A stretch of 64,000 bases of DNA, taken from CBDDFV01 sp965227335. GTDB lineage: Bacteria > Planctomycetota > Phycisphaerae > Phycisphaerales > SM1A02. Made by a program: the position numbers and the translations under genes. Position 1 is the stretch's first letter. Each line of letters opens with the position of its first letter. The notes under the pieces were generated by a model. The model saw only the letters and a program-made list of their open reading frames with translations, was not told where the DNA came from and did not search any database. The DNA is taken from assembly GCA_965227335.1 (NCBI GenBank), contig CBDDFV010000009.1, positions 682,001 to 746,000 on the forward strand, written 5' to 3'. Shown one piece after another: positions 49,409 through 57,764 of the stretch.

Positions 49409-51730
49409 ATGAGCGATACGACTGTCACCACCGACGCCGCGCCGGCGACGAGGCTCGATTCCTTCGTCTACGACGACGCGATCGTGCGGAAGTTCACGGC
49501 GGCGACGATTCTGTGGGGCGTGGTCGGGATGCTGGTGGGCGTGATCATCGCCCTGCAGCTGGTCCTGCCCGCCCTGAACATTGACCCGAAGACGCTGGCC
49601 TTCCTGGACCAGCCCTGGCTGACGTTCGGGCGGCTCCGGCCGTTGCATACGAACGCCGTCATTTTCGCGTTCGCGGGCAACGCGATCTTCGCGGCGGTCT
49701 ACTACTCGACCCAGCGTCTGCTCAAGACCCGGATGTTCTCCGACAGGCTGAGCGGGTTCCACTTCTGGGGCTGGCAGGCGATCATCGTCGCGGCCGCGAT
49801 CACGCTCCCGCTCGGCTACACGCAGGGCAAGGAGTACGCGGAGCTCGAATGGCCGATCGACATCGCGATCGCCGTGGTGTGGCTCGCCTTCGCGTGGAAC
49901 TTCTTCGGGACGATCATGCGTCGGCGCGAGCGGCACATCTACGTGGCGATCTGGTTCTACATCGCGACGGTCGTGGCGATCACGGTGCTGCACGTCTTCA
50001 ACAACCTGTCCCTGCCCGCGACGTGGCTGAAGAGCTATCCGATCTACGCCGGCGTGCAGGACGCGTTCATGCAGTGGTGGTACGGCCACAACGCGGTCGC
50101 CTTCTTCCTGACCACGCCGTTTCTCGGCATGATGTACTACTTCCTGCCGAAAGCGGCGAACCGGCCGGTGTTCTCGTACCGGCTCTCGATCGTTCACTTC
50201 TGGTCGCTGGTGTTCATCTACATCTGGGCCGGACCGCACCACCTGCATTACACCGCGCTGCCGGCGTGGGCGTCCACGCTCGGCATGCTGTTCTCCGTCA
50301 TGCTCTGGATGCCGTCGTGGGGCGGGATGATCAACGGGCTGCTGACGTTGCGCGGCGCCTGGCGGAAGGTCCTTGACGACCCCATCCTCAAGTTCTTCCT
50401 CGTCGGCATCACCTTCTACGGGATGTCGACCTTCGAGGGTCCGCTCCTGTCCATCAAGAGCGTCAACGCCCTGTCGCACTACACCGACTGGACGATCGCC
50501 CACGTCCATGCGGGCGCGCTCGGGTGGGTCGGCTTCATGACCTTCGGCATGGTGTACTGGCTGGCCCCGCGTCTCTATCAGGCGCCCCTGTTCAGCAAGA
50601 CGCTGATGGCCGCGCACTTCTGGATCGCCACCGTCGGCATCGTGCTGTACATCCTGCCGATCTACGTGGCGGGCGTGACGCAGGGTCTGATGTGGCTGGC
50701 GGCGGACGACAAGGGCATGCTCGCCTTCCCCGACTTCGTCGAGACCGTCCAGCGTCTCATGCCCTTCTACTGGGTCCGGGTGCTTGGCGGGACGCTCTAC
50801 CTCGGCGGGGCTCTGCTCTGTGCGTACAACCTCGTCATGACCTGGCGGGCTCGTCCGGCTGAATACGACGAGCCGGTCCACACCGCGGCGCCGCTCGTGC
50901 ACGAACCCCGCGCGCCGAAGCCGGCCCGCAGCCGACTGGAAGACGCGGCGGTCATGGAGGTCGCGAAGAAGATCGACGTCTTCGCCCAGCTCCGCTGGCA
51001 CCGCGCGTGGGAGGCCTTCCCGGTCAAGCTCACGTTGTGGACGATCGTCGCGGTCGTCGTCGCTTCGCTCTTCGAGATCATTCCGACGTTCGTCATCAAG
51101 TCCAACGTCGCCACCATCGACACGGTCAAGCCGTACACGCCGCTCGAGCTGATCGGGCGCGACATCTACGTGGCGGAGGGCTGCTACAACTGCCACTCCC
51201 AGATGATCCGTCCGCTCCGGGCCGAGACCGATCGCTACGGCGACTTCAGCCTCGGCGGCGAGTTCGTCTACGACCGTCCGTTCCAGTGGGGCTCCCGGCG
51301 CATCGGTCCCGATCTCCAGCGGGTCGGCGGAAAGTACTCCCACGTCTGGCACATCCGTCACATGGTGGAGCCGAAGTCGATGACCAAGGGCTCCATCATG
51401 CCCAACTACCCGCACCTCCTCGAGGAGCCGCTCGACTACGACGCGATCGCGGGCCGGGTCAACGCGATGGTCATGCTCGGCGTGCCGTACACCGAGGTCG
51501 AGCAGGCGGACGCGGCGGCCGTCGCCCGCGCCCAGGCGGACGCGATGATCGACGAGATCCGCACCCAGGACGGCGTGGACGCCGTGCCGGAGGGACTCGC
51601 GGACGTCAAGATGATCGCGCTCGTGGCTTACCTCCAGCGGCTCGGCGTCGATCTCTACGCCGATCCCGATGCGGCCGCCGAGCAGGTCGCCCGCGCGTTT
51701 GAAGCGGACGAGAAGGAGCCGACGCCATGA
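49409..51730 (+). CDS. ccoNO: cbb3-type cytochrome c oxidase CcoN-CcoO fusion
   Basis: The 773-residue frame has no stop. Residues 1-490 are CcoN: LHTNAVIFAFAGNAIF (haem ligand region), QWWYGHNAVAFFLTTPFLGMMYYFLPK (copper His and active-site Tyr), WAGPHHLHYTALP (copper His pair) and DWTIAHVHAGALGWVGF (haem His residues). About 12 membrane helices are seen. After an Ala/Pro linker with RARPAEYDEPVH, residues 535-773 are CcoO: one helix and the c-type haem site EGCYNCHSQMIRP (C592, C595, H596), with Met ligands in MTKGSIMPNYPHL. It reduces oxygen to water at high affinity and pumps protons. Confidence 0.95.
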   Translation: MSDTTVTTDAAPATRLDSFVYDDAIVRKFTAATILWGVVGMLVGVIIALQLVLPALNIDPKTLAFLDQPWLTFGRLRPLHTNAVIFAFAGNAIFAAVYYSTQRLLKTRMFSDRLSGFHFWGWQAIIVAAAITLPLGYTQGKEYAELEWPIDIAIAVVWLAFAWNFFGTIMRRRERHIYVAIWFYIATVVAITVLHVFNNLSLPATWLKSYPIYAGVQDAFMQWWYGHNAVAFFLTTPFLGMMYYFLPKAANRPVFSYRLSIVHFWSLVFIYIWAGPHHLHYTALPAWASTLGMLFSVMLWMPSWGGMINGLLTLRGAWRKVLDDPILKFFLVGITFYGMSTFEGPLLSIKSVNALSHYTDWTIAHVHAGALGWVGFMTFGMVYWLAPRLYQAPLFSKTLMAAHFWIATVGIVLYILPIYVAGVTQGLMWLAADDKGMLAFPDFVETVQRLMPFYWVRVLGGTLYLGGALLCAYNLVMTWRARPAEYDEPVHTAAPLVHEPRAPKPARSRLEDAAVMEVAKKIDVFAQLRWHRAWEAFPVKLTLWTIVAVVVASLFEIIPTFVIKSNVATIDTVKPYTPLELIGRDIYVAEGCYNCHSQMIRPLRAETDRYGDFSLGGEFVYDRPFQWGSRRIGPDLQRVGGKYSHVWHIRHMVEPKSMTKGSIMPNYPHLLEEPLDYDAIAGRVNAMVMLGVPYTEVEQADAAAVARAQADAMIDEIRTQDGVDAVPEGLADVKMIALVAYLQRLGVDLYADPDAAAEQVARAFEADEKEPTP

Positions 51731-51957
51731 CGTGGTTGACGATGCTTCTCGCCGCCGCGAAGTCGAGCGGCGAAACGCCCCCCGGGGCGCTCTCGTTCGT
51801 CGAGATCGCGCTGATCATCTTCTTCGTCGTGTTTCTGTTCGTGGTGGTCTGGGTGCTGATGAAACGGCGCGGCTACTTCGACAAGGCGGCGCAGATCCCC
51901 CTGCATGACGACCCCCACGCGCCGCTCACGCCGCGCGAAGACCGGAAGGAGTCCTGA
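51727..51957 (+). CDS. ccoQ: CcoQ-like small membrane subunit
   Basis: The protein has 76 residues and overlaps ccoNO by 4 bases. One membrane helix (IALIIFFVVFLFVVVWVLM) is followed by the CcoQ-type tail RGYFDKAAQIPLHDDPHAP. CcoQ stabilises the cbb3 complex. The IPLHDD motif is close to that of known CcoQ proteins. Confidence 0.85.
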   Translation: MTWLTMLLAAAKSSGETPPGALSFVEIALIIFFVVFLFVVVWVLMKRRGYFDKAAQIPLHDDPHAPLTPREDRKES

Positions 51958-51958
51958 C

Positions 51959-52636
51959 GTGACCGCCCCTGCCCCTGACGTCCGTCCGGACGCGGCGACT
52001 GATCCGCACGCCGACATGCTGATGGATCACGAATACGACGGGATCCGTGAGTACGACAACCCGCTGCCCGGCTGGTGGACGTGGCTGTGGATCGCCTCCA
52101 TCGTGTTCTCCATCGTCTACTACCCGTACTTCCACTTCGGCGCGGGTCCGACGATCGAGGACGAGTACCAGGCGTCGGTCGCGAAACACGTGGAGAAGCT
52201 GCTCGCCCAGCTCGGCGACATCCAGGGCGACAACGCGACCATTCTGCAGTACATGACCAACGACGAGTGGATGACCGCGGCCGAGGGCATGTTCGTCGGC
52301 AACTGTTCGCAGTGTCACGCCGCCGACGGCGGCGGCAACGTCGGGCCCAACCTGACCGACGACTACTACAAGAACGTCAGCGAGCCGGCGGACATCTTCA
52401 CCGTGATCACCGACGGGGTGACCGGCACCGGCATGAACGCGTGGAAGGACCGCATGAGCGAACCGCAGCGGATTCTCCTCTCCGCGTACGTCGCCCGCCT
52501 GCGGGGCCGGACCGCCGCCGTCCCCAAGGAGCAGGAAGGCAGCCGCCTCCCCGCCTGGGAGACGTTCGCCACGTCTGATGCGTCGGAGGCCCCGTTGTCC
52601 AACGAGTCCGGCGCGGACGCCGACCCGCCCGCGTGA
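51959..52636 (+). CDS. ccoP: CcoP-like cytochrome c subunit with a single haem site
   Basis: The start is GTG 51959 (225 residues), with AAGGAG 7 bases upstream. An N-terminal region DGIREYDNPLPGWWTWLWIASIVFSIVYYPYFHFG is the CcoP/FixP anchor. One cytochrome c domain follows, with GNCSQCHAADG (C116, C119, H120), a GPNLTD loop and distal Met in GTGMNAW. Usual CcoP proteins of about 300 residues carry two haems. Here the second CxxCH and domain are missing, and the C-terminus is a short acidic tail. Confidence 0.9.
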   Translation: MTAPAPDVRPDAATDPHADMLMDHEYDGIREYDNPLPGWWTWLWIASIVFSIVYYPYFHFGAGPTIEDEYQASVAKHVEKLLAQLGDIQGDNATILQYMTNDEWMTAAEGMFVGNCSQCHAADGGGNVGPNLTDDYYKNVSEPADIFTVITDGVTGTGMNAWKDRMSEPQRILLSAYVARLRGRTAAVPKEQEGSRLPAWETFATSDASEAPLSNESGADADPPA

Positions 52637-52684
52637 GTCGATCGCGCGCCACTCGCCCGTGTTGTCTCAACTGATCGCATCGTC

Positions 52685-54139
52685 ATGTCCGTCCCGACCG
52701 CCCAATCCGATCCCGCCGACCGTGTCCTGTCGACGCTGAACCGCGACGGCTCCCGGCGCTGGCTGTATCCCCGCGTCTCGCCCGGGCGGTTCCTCACGGG
52801 ACGACGGTTCGTCGCGTACGCGTTGCTGGCGATCTACAACCTGCTCCCGTGGATCCCGATCAACGGGAAGCCGGCGATCCTGCTCGACCTGCCGCAGCGC
52901 GAGTTCACGTTCTTCGGCGCCACGTTCCTTCCCACCGACACGCTGCTTCTGATGCTGTTCATGGTCGGCGTGTTCGTGGCCGTGTTTCTCGTGACCGCGT
53001 TGTTCGGCCGCGTCTGGTGCGGCTGGGCGTGTCCGCAGACCGTGTATCTCGAGTTCGTCTATCGGCCCATCGAGCGACTCTTCGAAGGCGCGCCGGACGC
53101 CCGCGGGCGGCCGGGGAAGAAGCGGGGCGGGTTTCGAACGGTGCTCAAGTACGCCGTCTACTTCATCGTCTCCCTGCACCTCGCCCACACCTTTCTCGCC
53201 TACTTCGTGGGGGCGGACAGCCTGTTTGAGTGGACGACGCAGTCGCCGTTCCGGCATCCCGGCGCGTTTCTGCTCGTGTTCGCCGTCACCGGCGCCATGC
53301 TCTTCAACTTCGGCGTGTTCCGTGAACAGACGTGCATCGTCGCCTGTCCGTACGGACGACTGCAATCCGTCATGCTCGACCGGCAGTCGCTGATCATCGG
53401 CTACGACGAGGAGCGGGGCGAGCCGCGCGGCAAGGCCCGGCGGGCGAAGACGGGCGACGACGTCGCGCTCCCGCAACTCGGCGACTGCATCGATTGCAGG
53501 ATGTGCGTCACGACGTGTCCCACCGGGATCGACATTCGGGACGGTTTGCAGATGGAGTGCATCGGCTGCGCGCAGTGCATTGACGCGTGCGACGTCGTCA
53601 TGGAGCGCATCGGCCGCCCGCGCGGACTCATCCGGTACTCCTCCCGCGCCGCGATGGAAGACGGACGAACCAGCCTGATTCGTCCCCGCGTGTTCATCTA
53701 CCCCGCCATCCTCGCCGTCATCGCCGGGGCGTTCCTCTTCGTGCTGCTCAATCGACAGCCGGCCGACATCACGCTCCTCCGCTCCGGACCCGACGCCTAC
53801 CAGACGGTCGCCGACGGCGCCATCCGAAACGATCTCCGCGTCAAGGTCGTGAACCGTTCGGAGGAGATGCGGACGTTCGCGCTCGGCCTGCGGGGCGTCG
53901 ACGACGCATCCCTCGCCGGCGACACGCGGTTCACGATCGAACCCGGAGCCACCCGCGTCGCGAACGTGCAGATCTTCACGCCGGCGGCGATATTCGAGCG
54001 CGGCACGGCGTCGATCGATCTGCACATCGCCGATGATCACGCCTTCGAACAGACGATGACGTATCGCATTCAGGGCCCGTGGAGCCCCGGCGCGTCCAAC
54101 ACGACTGACGGCGCCGCCGAGACGGAGAAGGACCAATGA
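52685..54139 (+). CDS. ccoG: cbb3 oxidase maturation ferredoxin CcoG (FixG/RdxA)
   Basis: The protein has 484 residues. The N-terminal half has five membrane helices with the motif GRVWCGWACPQTVYLEFVYRPIE, and EQTCIVACPYGRLQSVMLD. Two [4Fe-4S] clusters are bound by CIDCRMCVTTCPTGIDIRDG and QMECIGCAQCIDACD. The C-terminal 130 residues are an IG-like periplasmic domain. CcoG reduces copper for delivery to cbb3 oxidase. It is followed without a gap by the CcoH-like gene. Confidence 0.95.
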   Translation: MSVPTAQSDPADRVLSTLNRDGSRRWLYPRVSPGRFLTGRRFVAYALLAIYNLLPWIPINGKPAILLDLPQREFTFFGATFLPTDTLLLMLFMVGVFVAVFLVTALFGRVWCGWACPQTVYLEFVYRPIERLFEGAPDARGRPGKKRGGFRTVLKYAVYFIVSLHLAHTFLAYFVGADSLFEWTTQSPFRHPGAFLLVFAVTGAMLFNFGVFREQTCIVACPYGRLQSVMLDRQSLIIGYDEERGEPRGKARRAKTGDDVALPQLGDCIDCRMCVTTCPTGIDIRDGLQMECIGCAQCIDACDVVMERIGRPRGLIRYSSRAAMEDGRTSLIRPRVFIYPAILAVIAGAFLFVLLNRQPADITLLRSGPDAYQTVADGAIRNDLRVKVVNRSEEMRTFALGLRGVDDASLAGDTRFTIEPGATRVANVQIFTPAAIFERGTASIDLHIADDHAFEQTMTYRIQGPWSPGASNTTDGAAETEKDQ

Positions 54140-54300
54140 AACGCATCGCACGATTCCTGCTCTGGCCGGGGGCCCTCATCGGACTCGCCGTCCTGAGCCT
54201 CGGCGTCAACATCACGTTTGTCGTCATCGCACATGTGAATGCGCCGGAGGTCGTCACGACGCCCGCGCCAACCACTCACGTCGTCCGGGAAGAACCATGA
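54136..54300 (+). CDS. short CcoH/FixH-like membrane protein
   Basis: The protein has 54 residues, with ATG 54136 overlapping the ccoG stop (ATGA) and TGA at 54300 overlapping the next start. A basic N-terminus (MKRIARFLLWPGA) precedes one membrane helix (LIGLAVLSLGVNITFVVIAHV) and a Pro/Thr tail. The location after CcoG, the WPG start and the NITFVVIAHV stretch resemble the N-terminus of FixH, but the rest of FixH is missing. It may be a minimal CcoH. Confidence 0.6.
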   Translation: MKRIARFLLWPGALIGLAVLSLGVNITFVVIAHVNAPEVVTTPAPTTHVVREEP

Positions 54301-55085
54301 CGACCCTCCTCGTCGCCGTCTTCGTCGCGAGCCTCGCCGGCTCGCTCCATTGCGCCGGCATGTGCGGCGGGATTGTGACACTCTGCGTGAGCGGGCAGCC
54401 GGTCGCGGGCCGACGACCCTGGACGCCGCATGCGTTGTACAACCTCGGACGTCTCGGCGCGTACGCGACGCTCGGCGCCGTCTCCGGCGCGATCGGAGCC
54501 GCCATCGACCTGGGCGGCGGCGCGCTCGGCTGGGGACGCGTCGCGGCGGTCGTCGCCGGATTCGCCATGATCGCGATCGGCGTCGCCGCCCTCCTGCGGT
54601 CGGCCGGCGTCCGCTTCGGCTGCCTTCGCCTGCCGCGCCCGGTGCAGCAGATCTTCCAGACCGGCATGACGACCGCTCGCCGTCTGCCGCGCGGCGTGCA
54701 ACCGCTGGTCATCGGCGGGCTCACCGGCCTCCTCCCCTGCGGCTGGCTCTATGCGTTCGTCATCAGCGCCGCCGGCGCCGGCGGCCCGGTTCCCGGCGCC
54801 CTCACCATGGTCGCCTTCTGGGCCGGGACCGTGCCGATCATGCTCGGTCTCGGGCTCGGCGTGCAGCGTCTCGCCGCGCCGCTCCGACGTCACGCCCCGC
54901 GTCTCACGGCGGCCTCTCTGGTGATCATCGGCGTCCTCACCGTGTTCGGACGCGTCCGGGCGCCGGCCTACGCGGAAACGCTTGATGTCCGGGACCAGAC
55001 CGTCGAGGCGAACGCCGTCGAACGCGTGCGCGGGCTCGACGCCGCGACGATGCCGTGCTGCGCCGAAGGCGACGCCGGGGAGTGA
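54297..55085 (+). CDS. TauE/SafE-like membrane protein of the cbb3 cluster
   Basis: The protein has 262 residues with about six membrane helices. Two conserved cysteine motifs are present: SLHCAGMCGGIV near the N-terminus and GLLPCGWLYAFV in the middle. This is the sulfite-exporter-like family (COG2836) that is often encoded between ccoH and ccoI and is thought to take part in copper handling for cbb3 assembly. It overlaps the previous gene by 4 bases. The C-terminal TMPCCAEGDAGE adds another CC pair. Confidence 0.88.
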   Translation: MTTLLVAVFVASLAGSLHCAGMCGGIVTLCVSGQPVAGRRPWTPHALYNLGRLGAYATLGAVSGAIGAAIDLGGGALGWGRVAAVVAGFAMIAIGVAALLRSAGVRFGCLRLPRPVQQIFQTGMTTARRLPRGVQPLVIGGLTGLLPCGWLYAFVISAAGAGGPVPGALTMVAFWAGTVPIMLGLGLGVQRLAAPLRRHAPRLTAASLVIIGVLTVFGRVRAPAYAETLDVRDQTVEANAVERVRGLDAATMPCCAEGDAGE

Positions 55086-55095
55086 ACGGATCGCC

Positions 55096-57573
55096 ATGAC
55101 GAGTCTCGACGCGCCCATCTCCGCCGTGTCTCGCGCCGCCGGAATGGCCGCGTGCGCGCATTGCGGCGCTGATGTGCCGCGCGGCCTGCTCGACCCGTCG
55201 GCTGCGCAACAGTTCTGCTGTCACGGCTGTCAGGCGGTGTACGCGACGATCCATGGCTGCGGACTCGATCAGTACTACGCCCTCCGCGAGGCGGCCCTCG
55301 ATGGCGCCCCGGCCCCGGCGGTCGCGTCGGCGGATCGACGTTTCGAGGAGTTTGACGACGCCGCCTTTCGTGCGCGATTCGTGCGAAGCACAGGGACAGG
55401 CGTGTCGCAGGTGGAGTTCGCCCTCGAGGGCGTCCACTGCGCGGCGTGTCTCTGGCTGATCGAGCGTCTGCCCCGGCTTGTCCCCGGCGTCGTCGACGCG
55501 CGGCTCAACCTCGGACGGAGAACTGTTCGTCTCATCTGGGACGACCAGACCGTCACGCTCGCCGAAGTCGCGCGACGACTCGCCGGTCTCGGCTACACGC
55601 CGCACGCCCTGACCAACGACCGCGCCGCCGCGCTCCAGACGGCGGAGGATCGCGGGTACATGGTTCGCATCGCGGCGGCGGGGGCGATCGCGGGCAACGT
55701 CATGCTGCTGGCGTTCGCACTGTACGGGGGCATGTTCCACGGCATCGAACGCGAGTTTGCGGAGCTGTTTCGCTGGACGAGCGCGGGGTTGACCCTGGTC
55801 GCTCTGCTCTGGCCCGGGCGGGTCTTCTATCGCAACGCCCTGCACGCCGTGCGGGCGAGGACGATCAACATGGACGTGCCGGTCGCCGTGGGCCTCACGG
55901 CGGGCATGACCTGGAGCCTGCTCGCCACGGTGCGGGGCGTCGGCGAGGTGTACTTCGACTCCGTCACGCTCCTCGTCTTCCTGCTGCTGGTCGGACGATG
56001 GATCCAGCTTCGGCAGCAACGCAGGAGCGCCGACGCCGTGGATCTGCTCTACGCCATGACGCCCCGCCATGCGCGACGCGTCGACGGCGACCAACGACGC
56101 GAGGTTCCGATCGAGTCCCTGCCCCACGACGCCGTGGTCGAAGTCCGGGCGGGCGAGACCGTGCCGATCGACGGGGAGGTGATGACGGGCGTGTCGTCGA
56201 TTGACGCGGCGTGGCTGACGGGAGAATCACAGCCGTTCGGCGTGGCCCCCGGCGCGCGGGTGTGCGCAGGTCATGTGAATCTCGGCGCGCCGATCCGCGT
56301 GCGGGTGGAGTGCGCGGGGACGGAGACGCGAGCGGGACGCCTGATGCAACTGGTCGAGGACTCGGCTCGTCGACGGGCGCCGATTGTTTCCCTCGCGGAT
56401 CGAATCGCGGGGGTGTTTGCGATCGCCGTCCTCGTGCTGGCGGGCGTGACCGCGCTGGCGTGGTCGCGCGTCGATGGCGATCGTGCGCTCGAGAACGCGC
56501 TGTCGCTGCTGATCATCACCTGTCCGTGTGCGCTCGGCCTCGCCACGCCGCTGGCCATCGTGGCGGCGATCGGCCGGGCGGCGCAACGGGGCGTCCTGAT
56601 CAAGGGCGGGGCGGTGGTCGAATCGCTGGCCGGACGGACGGGCGTGGTGTACCTCGACAAGACCGGGACGATCACCGAGGGACGGGCGGTGGTGCAGATG
56701 TGGCGGGGCGATGAGACGCTCCGCTCCCACGCCGCCGCGCTGGAGTCCGGCAGCGCGCATCCAGTGGCGCAGGCCCTGACCCGCGCCGCGGACGAATCAG
56801 TCTGGTCGCAGCATCTCGTGTCCGAGGCGGCGTCCTCCGCCCGCGGGATGGAAGGCGTGGTCGACGGTCGCCGCATCACCGTGGGCTCGGCGGACGGGGT
56901 GCAGGCGTTCGGCGTGGCGATTCCCGAGTCACGGCAACGAGACGCCGTCGATATCGCCGCCACGGGGGCCAGTCCGGTGTTCATCGCCTGCGACGGCGTG
57001 GTCGCGGCGGTGGCGGGCGTCGGCGACGCCGTGCGGGCGGACGCGGCGGCCTCGATCGACTCCATCCGTCGGCTGGGCTGGCGGGTCGAGATCCTCTCGG
57101 GCGATGCGCCGGAGATCGCGATGCGAGTGGGGGCGGCGGTCGGCGTGGAGCCGGCGGCCTGTCGCGGCGGGGCGTCGCCGGAAGACAAACTGCGGGCGGT
57201 GGAGGATGCGGCGGCGCGGGGGCCGGTCATCATGGTCGGCGACGGGGTCAACGACGCCGGGGCGCTCGCCGCCGCGACGATCGGCGTCGCGGTCCGGGGC
57301 GGGGCGGAAGCGAGCCTCGTCGCGGCCGACGTCTACCTCAACCGGGACGGACTCGCCGCCCTGCCGGTGCTCCTGAACGGCGCCGCGCGGACGATCCACG
57401 TGATCCGCCGCGGACTGCTGGTCTCGCTGCTCTACAACGTGGCGGGAACCACGCTGGCGATGGCGGGGATGATCAATCCCCTGGTCGCGGCGGTGCTCAT
57501 GCCGGCGAGTTCGCTCACCGTGATCACGCTCGCCTTGCGGGCGCGGACGTTCGGGGGCCCCCGATGTCCGTGA
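55096..57573 (+). CDS. ccoI: copper-translocating P-type ATPase CcoI (FixI/CopA2-like)
   Basis: The start is ATG 55096 (825 residues); an earlier frame inside the previous gene is not used. An N-terminal Cys cluster (ACAHCGADVPRG ... FCCHGCQAVYATI) is a metal-binding head, followed by an HMA-type motif (GVHCAACLWLIERL). The P1B motifs are ITCPCALGLATP (CPC), DKTGTITEG (phosphorylated Asp), SGSAHPVA and VGDGVNDAGAL. It exports copper to the periplasm for cbb3 assembly, and its place in the cco cluster supports CcoI over a detoxifying CopA. It overlaps ccoS by 10 bases. Confidence 0.95.
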   Translation: MTSLDAPISAVSRAAGMAACAHCGADVPRGLLDPSAAQQFCCHGCQAVYATIHGCGLDQYYALREAALDGAPAPAVASADRRFEEFDDAAFRARFVRSTGTGVSQVEFALEGVHCAACLWLIERLPRLVPGVVDARLNLGRRTVRLIWDDQTVTLAEVARRLAGLGYTPHALTNDRAAALQTAEDRGYMVRIAAAGAIAGNVMLLAFALYGGMFHGIEREFAELFRWTSAGLTLVALLWPGRVFYRNALHAVRARTINMDVPVAVGLTAGMTWSLLATVRGVGEVYFDSVTLLVFLLLVGRWIQLRQQRRSADAVDLLYAMTPRHARRVDGDQRREVPIESLPHDAVVEVRAGETVPIDGEVMTGVSSIDAAWLTGESQPFGVAPGARVCAGHVNLGAPIRVRVECAGTETRAGRLMQLVEDSARRRAPIVSLADRIAGVFAIAVLVLAGVTALAWSRVDGDRALENALSLLIITCPCALGLATPLAIVAAIGRAAQRGVLIKGGAVVESLAGRTGVVYLDKTGTITEGRAVVQMWRGDETLRSHAAALESGSAHPVAQALTRAADESVWSQHLVSEAASSARGMEGVVDGRRITVGSADGVQAFGVAIPESRQRDAVDIAATGASPVFIACDGVVAAVAGVGDAVRADAAASIDSIRRLGWRVEILSGDAPEIAMRVGAAVGVEPAACRGGASPEDKLRAVEDAAARGPVIMVGDGVNDAGALAAATIGVAVRGGAEASLVAADVYLNRDGLAALPVLLNGAARTIHVIRRGLLVSLLYNVAGTTLAMAGMINPLVAAVLMPASSLTVITLALRARTFGGPRCP

Positions 57574-57764
57574 TCTACGTCGTGCTGCCGCTGGCGTTGC
57601 TGATTGCCCTGGCGGCGTTTCTGGCGTTTGCGTGGGCGGCGCGTTCGGGTCAGCTTGATGATCTGACCACGCCCGGCGTCCGCATGCTGCTGGACGATGA
57701 CGACTCCGATGTGAGAAAAGACGCGGACGAGCCGGAAGATCCAGCCCGCCCGCGTCGTGAGTAG
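57564..57764 (+). CDS. ccoS: cbb3 oxidase assembly protein CcoS
   Basis: The protein has 66 residues and overlaps ccoI by 10 bases. One membrane helix (YVVLPLALLIALAAFLAFAWAARSGQ) with the family motif LDDLTTPGVRMLLDDD follows. CcoS is required for inserting redox cofactors into cbb3 oxidase. The last 31 codons (T36 to the stop) are copied almost unchanged at 59479-59573. Confidence 0.92.
   Translation: MSVIYVVLPLALLIALAAFLAFAWAARSGQLDDLTTPGVRMLLDDDDSDVRKDADEPEDPARPRRE

Noticed and set aside
49409..51730. Frameshift or missing stop between ccoN and ccoO
   Set aside because: The linker is normal Ala/Pro/Arg-rich coding sequence with consistent frame, so a true fusion is preferred.
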